Part shown: piece by piece, positions 39,502 through 47,229 of the stretch
Numbering within the stretch: the stretch's first letter is position 1
Layout: each line of letters starts with the position of its first letter
NCBI GenBank assembly: GCA_002345575.1
Contig: DDVX01000019.1
Coordinates: 349,932 to 413,931 of the forward strand
Reading direction: 5' to 3'
DNA: 64,000 bases
From: Stutzerimonas stutzeri
GTDB taxonomy: Bacteria; Pseudomonadota; Gammaproteobacteria; Pseudomonadales; Pseudomonadaceae
Translations under genes and position numbers: made by a program
Notes under the pieces: generated by a model
Told to the model about the DNA's origin: nothing
Database searches by the model: none
The model's input: the letters and a program-made list of their open reading frames with translations, nothing else

Positions 39502-42003
39502 TCAATCCTCGCGCAGTACACTCAGTGGACTGGCGTTCAGCGCGCGGCGGGTTCCGATCACGCCAGCCCCACCGACCAGCAGAGCACCAATCACTGGCAA
39601 GACCAGCAGCCAGGGATGCGGCTGCCAGCGCAGGTCGAAAACGAAGTGATAGAGCAGGGCGCTTACCAGTTCACAGCCCAACGCGGCCAACAGACCGCTA
39701 GCTGCGCCGAGTACGCCGAACTCGGCGCGCCGGGCCTTGAGCAACAGCTTGCGCTCGGCGCCCAGCGCTCGCAGCAGCGCACCTTGGCGAATGCGCTCAT
39801 CGAGGGTCGCCTGCAAGCCGGCGAACAACACCGCAAGACCTGCCGCCAGTACAAACATCAGCACGTATTCCACTGCCAGCGAGACCTGCGCGAGGATGCT
39901 GCGCAACTGGCCGAGCAGCGCTTCTACCTGCAGGATCGTCGCGGAGGGAAAGTCGCGGGCGAGCTGTACCAGTTCGCGATCTTTGCCGGCCGGCAGGTGA
40001 AAGCTGGTCATGTAGGTGGCCGGTACATCCTGCAGGGTGTCTGGCTCGAAGATCATATAGAAGTTGGGCTGGAAGCTATCCCAATTGACTTCGCGCAAGC
40101 TGGTCACACTGACATCACGGGTGATGCCGCCCACGGTGAAGCTCAGGCGGTCGCCAATCTTCACCACCAGGCTTTGCGCCAGCTCGGCTTCTACCGAGAC
40201 GCCGGGCAGCTCGCCTGGCTCGTCGCTCCACCACTGGCCGGCCGTCAGGCGATTGTCTGCAGGCAGTTCTTGCGCCCAGGTCAAGCTAAGGTCCCGGCGG
40301 ATCGCCCGTTCGCCCTGGCTTTCCTTGCTGACGATCTGCCGCACTGGCTCGCCATTGATGGCTACCAGGCGGCCTGGCACCACCGGGTACAGCGGGGCTG
40401 AATGGTCGGACAGAATCGCGATGCGCTCGCCAAAAGCGGCACTGTCTTCGGGCAATACGTTCAGCACGAAATGATTGGGCGCGTCTGCAGGCAGCTGTTC
40501 CTGCCAGGTGTCGAGCAATTCACCGCGCAGCAGTGCAATCAGCGCCATGGCCAGCAGGATCAGGCCGAAGGCCAGGGACTGGCCGGCGGCGGCCAGGGGA
40601 TGGCGCAGCAACTGTCCGAGTCCGAGACGCCAGGGCAGGGACGCGCCAGACAGCAGCCGGCGCAAGCCCTGCAAGGACAGTAACAGCAGCCCGCCGAGCA
40701 CCAGTGTGGCCACCAGCCCGCCACCAAGCAGCGCCAGGGTGATCTTCAGATCCAGACTCAGGCGCCACATGATCAGCCCCAGAGCCACGATGGCTGCACC
40801 GTAGACCAGCCAGCTGCTCGGTGGCACCGGCAGCATGTCGCGACGCAACACGCGCAGCGGTGGCACGCGGCCCAGTGCGGCCAGCGGCGGCAACGCAAAG
40901 CCTACCAGTGCCACCAGGCCGGTGGCGATGCCGGCCAGCGCCGGCCAGAGCGTTGCCGGTGGAATTTCGTTGACCAGCAGATCCCGCAGCAGGAAAAACA
41001 GTCCGTGCTGCGCTGACCATCCCAGCAGCGCGCCAACTACGCTGGCCAGCGCACCGAGATAAGCCAGCTGTAAGGTATACAGCATCAGTGCTTCGCGACG
41101 GGACAGACCGAGGCAGCGCAGCAGCGCGCTGGCGTCGAAACGGCGCGAGGCAAAGCGTGTGGCGGACAAGGCCACGGCAACCCCGGCGAGCAATACCGCT
41201 GCCAGGCTGGCAAGGTTCAGATAACGCTCGGCCCGGCCAAGGGCACCGCCGATCTGGCGATTGCCGTCTTTCGCGGTCTCGATGCGCTGGTGCGCTTGAA
41301 TATCCGCCTCGACAGCCTCCTGATAGGCCTGCAACTGCGCTGCCGGCCCGCGCCAGAGCTCGCGGTAGCTTACGCGACTGCCCGGCTGGACTACGCCGGT
41401 AGCCTGTAGGTCGTCGAGGTGCATCAGCACGCGTGGAGTGAGGCTGTAGAAATCGCCGACACGATCCGGCTCATAGGTCAGTACGCGGGACAGCTTCAGG
41501 GGTTTGTTGCCCACCTCGATCAGATCGCCGATCTGCAGCTCCAGAGCGGCGAACAGCCGAGCCTCGGCCCAGGCTTCGCCCGGTTGCGGCCCGGCAGTGA
41601 TCTGTTCGGGCTGATAGGGCGCGGCGGCACTGCGCAACTCGCCACGCAGCGGGTACAGGCTGTCGGCGGCCTTCACGCTGGCCAGCTGTAGGTCGTCATC
41701 GGTGGCGATGACGCTGGAGAATTCCACCACGCGAGCGTGATCGAGCTGCAAGCGTTTGCCGGCTTCGATTTGTTCCTCTGTGGCCGGAGCGCTACCGCGT
41801 AAAACCAGGTCGGCGCCAAGGAACTCGGTGGCACGCAGGAGCATGGCATCGTTCAGCCGGGCACCGAAAAAACCAATGGCGGTGCTGGCCGCAACCGCGA
41901 TCAGCAAGGCAAAGAAGAGCACGCGCAGTTCGCCCGCACGCGCATCGCGCAGGAGCTGACGCAGGGCTAGGGAAGCCAGGCGGCTGATAGGTACGCGCTT
42001 CAT
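39502..42003 (-). CDS. ybbP: ABC transporter permease, FtsX-like (YbbP)
   Basis: 833-residue permease with an N-terminal TM helix, a large periplasmic domain, two FtsX/MacB-type permease repeats, and about ten TM helices in total. VALSATRFASRRFDASALLRCLGLSRREALMLY-like and EYVLMFVLAAGLAVLFAGLQ segments lie before each repeat's cytoplasmic helix. Overlaps the ybbA stop by 4 bp. The YbbAP system, encoded next to tesA as in E. coli, is thought to extract or export lipophilic molecules; substrate not established here. Confidence 0.92.
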   Translation of the reverse strand: MKRVPISRLASLALRQLLRDARAGELRVLFFALLIAVAASTAIGFFGARLNDAMLLRATEFLGADLVLRGSAPATEEQIEAGKRLQLDHARVVEFSSVIATDDDLQLASVKAADSLYPLRGELRSAAAPYQPEQITAGPQPGEAWAEARLFAALELQIGDLIEVGNKPLKLSRVLTYEPDRVGDFYSLTPRVLMHLDDLQATGVVQPGSRVSYRELWRGPAAQLQAYQEAVEADIQAHQRIETAKDGNRQIGGALGRAERYLNLASLAAVLLAGVAVALSATRFASRRFDASALLRCLGLSRREALMLYTLQLAYLGALASVVGALLGWSAQHGLFFLLRDLLVNEIPPATLWPALAGIATGLVALVGFALPPLAALGRVPPLRVLRRDMLPVPPSSWLVYGAAIVALGLIMWRLSLDLKITLALLGGGLVATLVLGGLLLLSLQGLRRLLSGASLPWRLGLGQLLRHPLAAAGQSLAFGLILLAMALIALLRGELLDTWQEQLPADAPNHFVLNVLPEDSAAFGERIAILSDHSAPLYPVVPGRLVAINGEPVRQIVSKESQGERAIRRDLSLTWAQELPADNRLTAGQWWSDEPGELPGVSVEAELAQSLVVKIGDRLSFTVGGITRDVSVTSLREVNWDSFQPNFYMIFEPDTLQDVPATYMTSFHLPAGKDRELVQLARDFPSATILQVEALLGQLRSILAQVSLAVEYVLMFVLAAGLAVLFAGLQATLDERIRQGALLRALGAERKLLLKARRAEFGVLGAASGLLAALGCELVSALLYHFVFDLRWQPHPWLLVLPVIGALLVGGAGVIGTRRALNASPLSVLRED

Positions 42004-42686
42004 CGGCTCTGCTCATCGTCTACCCGTCGACCGCCCTCTAGGCGTAGCACGTGCTGGCAACGCCGGGCCAGCCGCTCATCGTGGGTCACCAATACCAGAG
42101 TGGTAGTGCGCTCGCGATTGAGCTCGAATAGCAGCTCGGTGATGTTCGCCCCCGTGTGGCTGTCGAGATTCCCGGTCGGCTCGTCGGCAAACAGCACCGC
42201 GGGTTCGGCGGCGAAGGCGCGGGCAACGGCGACGCGCTGCTGTTCACCGCCGGACAGTTGCCGTGGATAGTGATGAAGGCGTGCGCCCAGGCCGACCCGG
42301 CCCAGTAGCTCACTGGCTTTCACCTGGGCATCGCGCCTGCCGTGCAGCTCCAGCGGTAGCATGACGTTTTCCAGCGCATTCAGACTGTCCAGCAGCTGGA
42401 AGGACTGGAAGACGAAACCGACGTGCTCGGCGCGGATTCTGGCGCGCTGATCTTCGTCCAAATCCCCGAGGCGGTGGCCGGCCAGGATCACCTCGCCGGA
42501 GCTGGGCAGGTCCAGTCCGGCGAGTAGGCCAAGCAGGGTGGATTTGCCCGAGCCGGAGGTGCCGACTATTGCCAAGCTCTCGCCTTTGTTCAGGCTTAGG
42601 GACACCTCGTCGAGGATGGCCAGTTCACCTTCCGCGCTGGGTACCACTTTGCTAAGGTTCTGGGCATTGAGAATGCTGTCGCTCAT
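42000..42686 (-). CDS. ybbA: ABC transporter ATP-binding protein (YbbA)
   Basis: 228-residue ATPase of the MacB/LolD type. Walker A GTSGSGKST, signature LSGGEQQRVAVARAF, Walker B VLFADEPTGNLD and switch His in VTHDERLA are all present. The ATG complement at 42684-42686 gives the conserved N-terminus MSDSILNAQNLSK; the longer frame runs across tesA and is rejected. Start codons of ybbA and tesA are only 10 bp apart on opposite strands. Confidence 0.95.
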   Translation of the reverse strand: MSDSILNAQNLSKVVPSAEGELAILDEVSLSLNKGESLAIVGTSGSGKSTLLGLLAGLDLPSSGEVILAGHRLGDLDEDQRARIRAEHVGFVFQSFQLLDSLNALENVMLPLELHGRRDAQVKASELLGRVGLGARLHHYPRQLSGGEQQRVAVARAFAAEPAVLFADEPTGNLDSHTGANITELLFELNRERTTTLVLVTHDERLARRCQHVLRLEGGRRVDDEQSR

Positions 42687-42696
42687 GGAGATTCCG

Positions 42697-43302
42697 ATGC
42701 GAATGTGGCTGAAAGGTGGAGTTCTGGTCTTGCTGTGCTGGGCCCAGGGTGCCCTGGGCGGGACGGTCCTGGTGGTCGGGGATAGTATCAGCGCCGCTTT
42801 CGGCCTGGAAACCAGCCAGGGTTGGGTGCATCTGCTCCAGCAGCGACTGGATTCAGAGGCGCGGGAGTATCGCGTGATGAATGCCTCGATCAGCGGTGAC
42901 ACCACTGCGGGCGGGCGCTCCCGGCTACCGACGCTGCTCGATGAGCATGCGCCTGAAGTCGTCATTCTGGAGCTTGGCGGCAACGATGGCCTGCGCGGTC
43001 AGTCACCGGCGCAATTGAAACAGAATCTTGCGGCGATGGTTGAAATGTCGCAGGAAGCGGGAGCCAAGGTGGTACTGCTGGGCATGCGCATGCCGCCCAA
43101 TCTGGGGCAGCGTTACACCACGGCATTTGCCAAGGCCTTCGACTCCCTCGCTGCTGAGCAAAACCTGCCCTACGTGCCCTTCTTTCTCGAAGGTGTTGGC
43201 GGCGTTGCGAACATGATGCAGGCCGACGGGATCCACCCTACAGCCATCGCTCAGAAACGCCTGCTGGACAACCTCTGGCCGGTGCTCGAGCCCTTGCTTT
43301 GA
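42697..43302 (+). CDS. tesA: Periplasmic thioesterase I / lysophospholipase L1 (SGNH hydrolase)
   Basis: 201-residue SGNH hydrolase with an N-terminal signal peptide (about 21 residues). Block I GDSIS (Ser30 nucleophile), block III GGNDGLRG and block V DGIHPT (Asp and His) are visible. TesA cleaves acyl thioesters, lysophospholipids and some esters in the periplasm. The ATG at 42697 has GGAG upstream and follows the divergent ybbA start; alternative ATG two codons later is possible. Confidence 0.95.
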   Translation: MRMWLKGGVLVLLCWAQGALGGTVLVVGDSISAAFGLETSQGWVHLLQQRLDSEAREYRVMNASISGDTTAGGRSRLPTLLDEHAPEVVILELGGNDGLRGQSPAQLKQNLAAMVEMSQEAGAKVVLLGMRMPPNLGQRYTTAFAKAFDSLAAEQNLPYVPFFLEGVGGVANMMQADGIHPTAIAQKRLLDNLWPVLEPLL

Positions 43303-43346
43303 GGAAGCTGCACAGCTAGTGTCGCGCCCCTTGATTGGAGCCTCGA

Positions 43347-43628
43347 ATGCCACGCCCAGCCTGGTCCCTTTTTGCCTACCGTCTCATCGTCCCGGACGAG
43401 CAGTTCGATCTGTTCGCGTGCCGTGAGAATCGCCTGCATCTAGCACTGCGCCAGCTGGAACTGAGTGGGCAGGCCGATCGTACCCTGTGCGGCGGGTTTC
43501 TACCGGCACAGCCGCGCTGGCAGGATCTGGAACAGGGTCTGTTGAAGGATCGCCGACTCTGCCCAATCTGTCGTGAAACGCTAAGCGCGCAACGTAGGCG
43601 TCTTCCGACAGCTGTAAGCGTCTGGTAG
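43347..43628 (+). CDS. Small conserved-looking protein with CPIC motif, unknown function
   Basis: 93 residues, not recognised as a named family. An Arg/Leu-rich N-terminus (FAYRLIVPDEQFDLFACRENRLHLALRQLEL split over two predicted elements) is followed by CGGF and a C-terminal LCPICRET, so four cysteines could form a zinc site. GGAG lies upstream of the ATG at 43347. Lies between tesA and the L,D-transpeptidase, same strand. Confidence 0.6.
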   Translation: MPRPAWSLFAYRLIVPDEQFDLFACRENRLHLALRQLELSGQADRTLCGGFLPAQPRWQDLEQGLLKDRRLCPICRETLSAQRRRLPTAVSVW

Positions 43629-43700
43629 GGAACTCGGAGTTCTTCCTTCCTTCACGTACAATCGCCGAAACAGTGCTCACCCTTATCCAAGGAACCCTGA

Positions 43701-44663
43701 ATGCTCTCGCGTGCCTCTGCAGTCGCCTCCTGTGTATCACTCACTGCCTTGCTGCTGGCCGGACAATCGGCGGCGCTCGAATTACCTCTGCCGCCCGAAG
43801 GCGAGGATGTGGTGGGTGAAATTCAGGTCATCAAGGCCAAATACGAAGACACCTTCGCGGCGCTCGGTGAGACATATGACCTGGGCTATCTAGAGCTGGT
43901 CGCAGCAAATCCTGGGGTGGACCCGTGGCTACCGGGCGAAGGCACCGACATCATCCTGCCGACGCGCTTCATCCTGCCGTCGGGGCCGCGCGAAGGCATC
44001 GTGATCAACCTCGCTGAGTACCGCCTGTACTATTACCCGGAAGGTCAGTCCGTGGTGCATACCTATCCCTTGGGCATTGGCCGGGAAGGTTGGGGTTCTC
44101 CGGTGGGCAATACGCGCATTTCAGCCATGACCAGCAACCCAGCCTGGTATCCGCCACAGTCGATCCGTGATGAGCACGCGGCTGATGGCGATCCACTGCC
44201 AAGGGTGGTGCCGCCCGGCCCAGACAACCCTTTGGGTCCCTATAAGATGACGCTGGCGATGCCGGGATATCTAATCCATGGCTCGAACAAGAAGTTCGGT
44301 ATCGGCATGCGAGTCAGTCACGGCTGTTTCCGCATGCTCAACCACAATGTCCTTGAGCTGTCCAAGCGCGTCAGAGTGGGCACGCCGGTGCGCATCATCG
44401 ATGAGCCGTACAAGTTTGGCATCAGCCAAGGCATGGTTTATATGGAAGCGCACACGCCGCTGCAAGAGGAAGATCAGCATATGACCCTGATGGACAAACA
44501 TGCCGTGGTGATCAATACACTGCTCAAACGGGACGAAGATGCCGGCATGTTACAGCTAGATTGGGAAATGGTGCGCGAGATCATTGCCGGAGAAGATGGT
44601 TTGCCCATCCAGATCGCCGAACTGGGTCAGGTAATGGCGAGCCAGGAAGATCCGGTTTTCTAA
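43701..44663 (+). CDS. L,D-transpeptidase (YkuD domain) with N-terminal LysM-like domain
   Basis: 320 residues with a signal peptide (about 26 residues), a LysM-like segment (about 35-88: GEIQVIKAKYEDTFAALGE...LPTRFILP) and the YkuD catalytic domain with SHGCFRML (catalytic Cys209) and the upstream HGSNK histidine. In enterobacteria homologues link Braun lipoprotein to peptidoglycan; the outer-membrane lipoprotein gene oprI is the next gene, on the opposite strand, which suggests the same substrate. A strong bidirectional terminator separates them. Confidence 0.93.
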   Translation: MLSRASAVASCVSLTALLLAGQSAALELPLPPEGEDVVGEIQVIKAKYEDTFAALGETYDLGYLELVAANPGVDPWLPGEGTDIILPTRFILPSGPREGIVINLAEYRLYYYPEGQSVVHTYPLGIGREGWGSPVGNTRISAMTSNPAWYPPQSIRDEHAADGDPLPRVVPPGPDNPLGPYKMTLAMPGYLIHGSNKKFGIGMRVSHGCFRMLNHNVLELSKRVRVGTPVRIIDEPYKFGISQGMVYMEAHTPLQEEDQHMTLMDKHAVVINTLLKRDEDAGMLQLDWEMVREIIAGEDGLPIQIAELGQVMASQEDPVF

Positions 44664-44686
44664 CGTCTGCAAAAACTCTGCTCATT

Positions 44687-44719
44687 AAAAAAGCCGACCC
44701 GTATGAGGTCGGCTTTTTT
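44687..44719. terminator. Bidirectional terminator between L,D-transpeptidase and oprI
   Basis: AAAAAAGCCGACC / GGTCGGCTTTTTT, a 13-bp perfect inverted repeat with A and T runs on both sides, suited to the two convergent genes. Confidence 0.9.
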
Positions 44720-44773
44720 ACACCTGTATTCGTCCAGAGCAGCTTTTTAAGTTGATCAGGACGGTACAGAGGT

Positions 44774-45028
44774 TCACTTGCGGCTTGCGCGTTCCAGCAT
44801 GCGCAGTGCGCGCTCGTTGGCTTCGTCAGCGGTCTGCTGAGCCTTCTGAGCGGCTTGCAGAGCTTCGTCAGCCTTGCTGTATGCTTCGTCGGCACGAGCC
44901 TGAGCACGGGCAGCAGCATCTTCGGTGGCGGTCAGACGAGCTTCGCCTTCTTGAGTCATGCTGTTGCTGCAACCAGTCGCCAGAACTGCAGCGAAAGCCA
45001 GAGCAGAAAGTTTCAGAACGTTGTTCAT
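44774..45028 (-). CDS. oprI: Major outer-membrane lipoprotein OprI (Lpp-like)
   Basis: 84 residues. Lipoprotein signal with lipobox LATGC (Cys20), then an uninterrupted Ala-rich heptad coiled coil (TEDAAARAQARADEAYSKAD...) forming a trimer, ending in ...ERASRK; the terminal Lys is the usual attachment to peptidoglycan. Very abundant in Pseudomonas. The start is set by the signal peptide and the AAGGGGAA site. The adjacent L,D-transpeptidase may perform the cross-linking. Confidence 0.95.
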   Translation of the reverse strand: MNNVLKLSALAFAAVLATGCSNSMTQEGEARLTATEDAAARAQARADEAYSKADEALQAAQKAQQTADEANERALRMLERASRK

Positions 45029-45086
45029 CGTGTTCCCCTTGAGGTGAAATCCATGGCAACTTCCGTTATGGAGAGTTGGCGGGCAC

Positions 45087-45114
45087 ATACTACCGATAAG
45101 TTGCGCCAAGTAAA
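45087..45114 (-). promoter_or_regulatory. Candidate sigma-70 promoter of oprI
   Basis: On the minus strand TTTACT (complement of 45109-45114) and TAGTAT (complement of 45087-45092) are separated by 16 bp and lie about 60 bp upstream of the oprI start. A strong promoter is expected for this highly expressed gene. Confidence 0.5.
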
Positions 45115-45435
45115 CTGAGGCGGACGCTTGCCAGCCCGGTTTTTTTAGCGAACTTGCCTGTTTTCCAGTGCTGGCAGCTCAGCTTGGTTGAAAAACAACC
45201 AAAGCCAGCAGAATTAAGCGTTGTATGGACTCTTCTGGGCACTCTAAGTTGCGTTTGGAGGTGCAAGTAATCCATGCCGTCAGGAGGTGGTGACGGCATC
45301 GGCGATTGCTGTCTCAAGAGTGTAGACACTATCCGACAAGAGCCGCCAGAAGATGTTTGTCGAGGTATGGCGCGCGTCGTACGCTAAAGGCATTATCAGG
45401 CATACAACAATCAGAACCGGTATCGAGGAGGCGAG
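45110..45435. other. Intergenic region oprI / GNAT gene with a 9-bp hairpin
   Basis: About 326 bp, no gene seen. Besides the oprI promoter it holds a small GGTTG-AAAAA-CAACC hairpin (45186-45200) and a 9-bp perfect inverted repeat ATGCCGTCA / TGACGGCAT (45274-45282 and 45291-45299) whose 8-base loop is GGAGGTGG. Downstream of this no start codon for a longer gene follows until the GNAT gene. Confidence 0.5.
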
Positions 45436-45723
45436 ATGAGCGACACATTGACCATCCACCATGATCGGGCAGGCCATCAGTTCGAAACGACCGTGGATGG
45501 TCATCGCGCTTATCTTGCTTATATGGATCTGGGTAAACAGACCCTGGATATTTATCGGACGTTTGTCCCCGATGCGTTGCGTGGCCGAGGCATTGCCGCC
45601 GCTCTGGCCGGGCATGCTCTGGAGTACGCCGAGCGCGAGGGCTATACGGTGATTCCTTCCTGCTCGTATGTAGAGCGCTATATGGAGCGTAAGGGGAAGA
45701 CGGAAAACGGTTCCGGCAGTTAG
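45436..45723 (+). CDS. Small GNAT-type N-acetyltransferase (YidJ/YjdJ-like)
   Basis: 95-residue short GNAT-fold protein of the type found alone or fused to other domains. The acetyl-CoA-binding RGRGIAAALAGHALEYA loop and the downstream IPSCSYVERYMERK stretch are conserved. Lacks the N-terminal part of classical GNATs, as normal for this subfamily. GAGGAGGCG precedes the ATG. Substrate unknown. Confidence 0.88.
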   Translation: MSDTLTIHHDRAGHQFETTVDGHRAYLAYMDLGKQTLDIYRTFVPDALRGRGIAAALAGHALEYAEREGYTVIPSCSYVERYMERKGKTENGSGS

Positions 45724-45764
45724 CAGACCGTTCAAAGCTATCTTCCTTTTCCGGACCCTGAATG

Positions 45765-45792
45765 AAAAAACGCCGCATCAAGCGGCGTTTTT
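45765..45792. terminator. Bidirectional terminator between GNAT gene and DAHP synthase
   Basis: AAAAAACGCCGC / GCGGCGTTTTT with an ATCAA loop (45777-45781); serves both convergent genes. Confidence 0.88.
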
Positions 45793-45807
45793 CATTTGGT
45801 TCTTCAA

Positions 45808-46884
45808 TTAGCCTCGCGCACGCTTAGGCAGTACCTCGGCGAGCTTGGCATGCATGTCGAGTACGGCCTTTTCGGTGGATTCCCAGTCGATGCAGGCATC
45901 GGTGATGGAAACACCGTATTTCAGGTCTGCGAGATCCTTGGGAATCGACTGATTTCCCCAGCCCAGGTGGCTTTCGACCATCAGCCCGACGATGGAGTTG
46001 TTGCCTTCCATGATCTGGTTGGCAACGTTATCCATGACCAGGGGTTGCAGTGCCGGGTCCTTGTTGGAGTTGGCATGGCTGCAGTCGACCATTATGTTGT
46101 GGCTGATGCCACCCTTACTCAGTTCCTGCTCGCAGATAGCAACGCTGACCGAATCGTAGTTGGGCTTGCCGTTGCCGCCGCGCAGCACCACATGGCCATA
46201 GGCGTTGCCTTTGGTGGTGACGATGGAAACACCGCCGGCCTGGTTGATGCCGAGGAAGCGATGCGGACTGGAAACTGACTGTAGGGCATTGATCGCAACC
46301 GTCAGGCTGCCGTCGGTGCCATTCTTGAAGCCGACCGCAGAGGACAGGCCAGAGGCCATTTCACGGTGGGTCTGGGACTCGGTGGTACGTGCGCCAATGG
46401 CTGCCCAGCTGATCAAATCCTGCAGATACTGCGGGGAGATAGGGTCCAGCGCCTCAGTGGCGGTGGGCAGGCCCATTTCAGCCAGGTCAAGTAGCAGTTT
46501 GCGCCCGATGTGCAGACCTTCTTCGATCTTGAAGGAATCATCCATGTAGGGATCGTTGATCAGGCCTTTCCAACCGACGGTGGTGCGCGGCTTCTCAAAG
46601 TAGACCCGCATGACCAGGAATAGGCTATCGGACACTTTGTCGGCCAGCACCTTGAGGCGCTCGGCATATTCATGCGCGGCCTTGAGGTCGTGAATCGAGC
46701 AGGGTCCGATCACGATGAACAGGCGATGATCCTTGCCATCAAGGATGTCACGTACGACCTGGCGCCCTTCGGCAACGGTCTTCAATGCAGAGGCAGTGAG
46801 CGGGAGTTTCTGCTTCAGCTGCTGCGGTGTGATCAGGGTGTCGTTAGAGGCAACGTTAAGGTCATCGATCTGTAAATCAGCCAT
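45808..46884 (-). CDS. 3-deoxy-7-phosphoheptulonate (DAHP) synthase, class I
   Basis: First enzyme of the shikimate pathway, condensing phosphoenolpyruvate and erythrose-4-phosphate. 358 residues from the ATG at 46884 (a second ATG seven codons upstream is possible). The class I AroF/AroG/AroH signature is clear: GPCSIHD, YFEKPRTTVGWKGL and the metal-ligand GGISHNIMVDCSHANS motif. The residues that decide Tyr, Phe or Trp feedback were not read with confidence, so no paralogue symbol is given. The putative ICE end lies about 160 bp upstream of its start. Confidence 0.92.
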   Translation of the reverse strand: MADLQIDDLNVASNDTLITPQQLKQKLPLTASALKTVAEGRQVVRDILDGKDHRLFIVIGPCSIHDLKAAHEYAERLKVLADKVSDSLFLVMRVYFEKPRTTVGWKGLINDPYMDDSFKIEEGLHIGRKLLLDLAEMGLPTATEALDPISPQYLQDLISWAAIGARTTESQTHREMASGLSSAVGFKNGTDGSLTVAINALQSVSSPHRFLGINQAGGVSIVTTKGNAYGHVVLRGGNGKPNYDSVSVAICEQELSKGGISHNIMVDCSHANSNKDPALQPLVMDNVANQIMEGNNSIVGLMVESHLGWGNQSIPKDLADLKYGVSITDACIDWESTEKAVLDMHAKLAEVLPKRARG

Positions 46885-46905
46885 CGTGTTACTCGTCAGG
46901 GTCAC

Positions 46906-47229
46906 GGATGCCGTCCGCCAGCGAGCCCGGTGCGGCGGAACAGGGCCTGGAGGCGCAGCGGGGGAGGCGGAACCTTATCGCGTATCGACTCACTTCGACA
47001 ATGACCCTGAAGTCGCAAGGCCTTGTCGGTAGTAGCCTGGTAGTGGTTTTTTGTTTCACGATGACTCCAGCCCGGTAGTTCGCTGGACTGCGCCGTAGCT
47101 AGATACAGCAGGTTTATCAATAACTTACGCGCGTCCATCATATGCCGGTGCTTTCTGAAACTTGACCCGGTTTTCCCTCGCGCCGCTCCTATCTGGCTCC
47201 TGGAATCCGGGTTGTTCCGAGGAGTCATC
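46906..47229. other. Junction region: DAHP synthase upstream DNA and left end of the ICE
   Basis: 324 bp with no convincing gene. The first part is the upstream region of the DAHP synthase gene. TTTTTTGT at 47047-47054 fits the TTTTT-pyrimidine-purine-T pattern I recall for attachment sites of Tn4371-like ICEs, and lies 176 bp before the integrase ATG. The remaining sequence up to 47229 carries the integrase leader, with GAGGAG just before the ATG. Confidence 0.5.
47047..47054. other. Candidate ICE attachment site (attL core)
   Basis: TTTTTTGT between chromosomal and ICE-type sequence. Tn4371-like elements are reported to be flanked by short TTTTTCAT-type direct repeats; this is from memory and the partner attR lies outside the window, so the call is inferred from position and motif only. 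Confidence 0.35.

Noticed and set aside
45788..45795. TTTTTCAT, an exact match to the Tn4371-type attachment motif
   Set aside because: It lies inside the terminator between the GNAT gene and the DAHP synthase gene, with core chromosomal genes on both sides and 1.4 kb from the integrase; a T-run terminator gives this 8-mer by chance.
46902..47141. Minus-strand ORF (MDARKLLINLLYL...) at the ICE junction
   Set aside because: No ribosome binding site, no recognisable domain and it crosses the putative attachment site; treated as chance frame.
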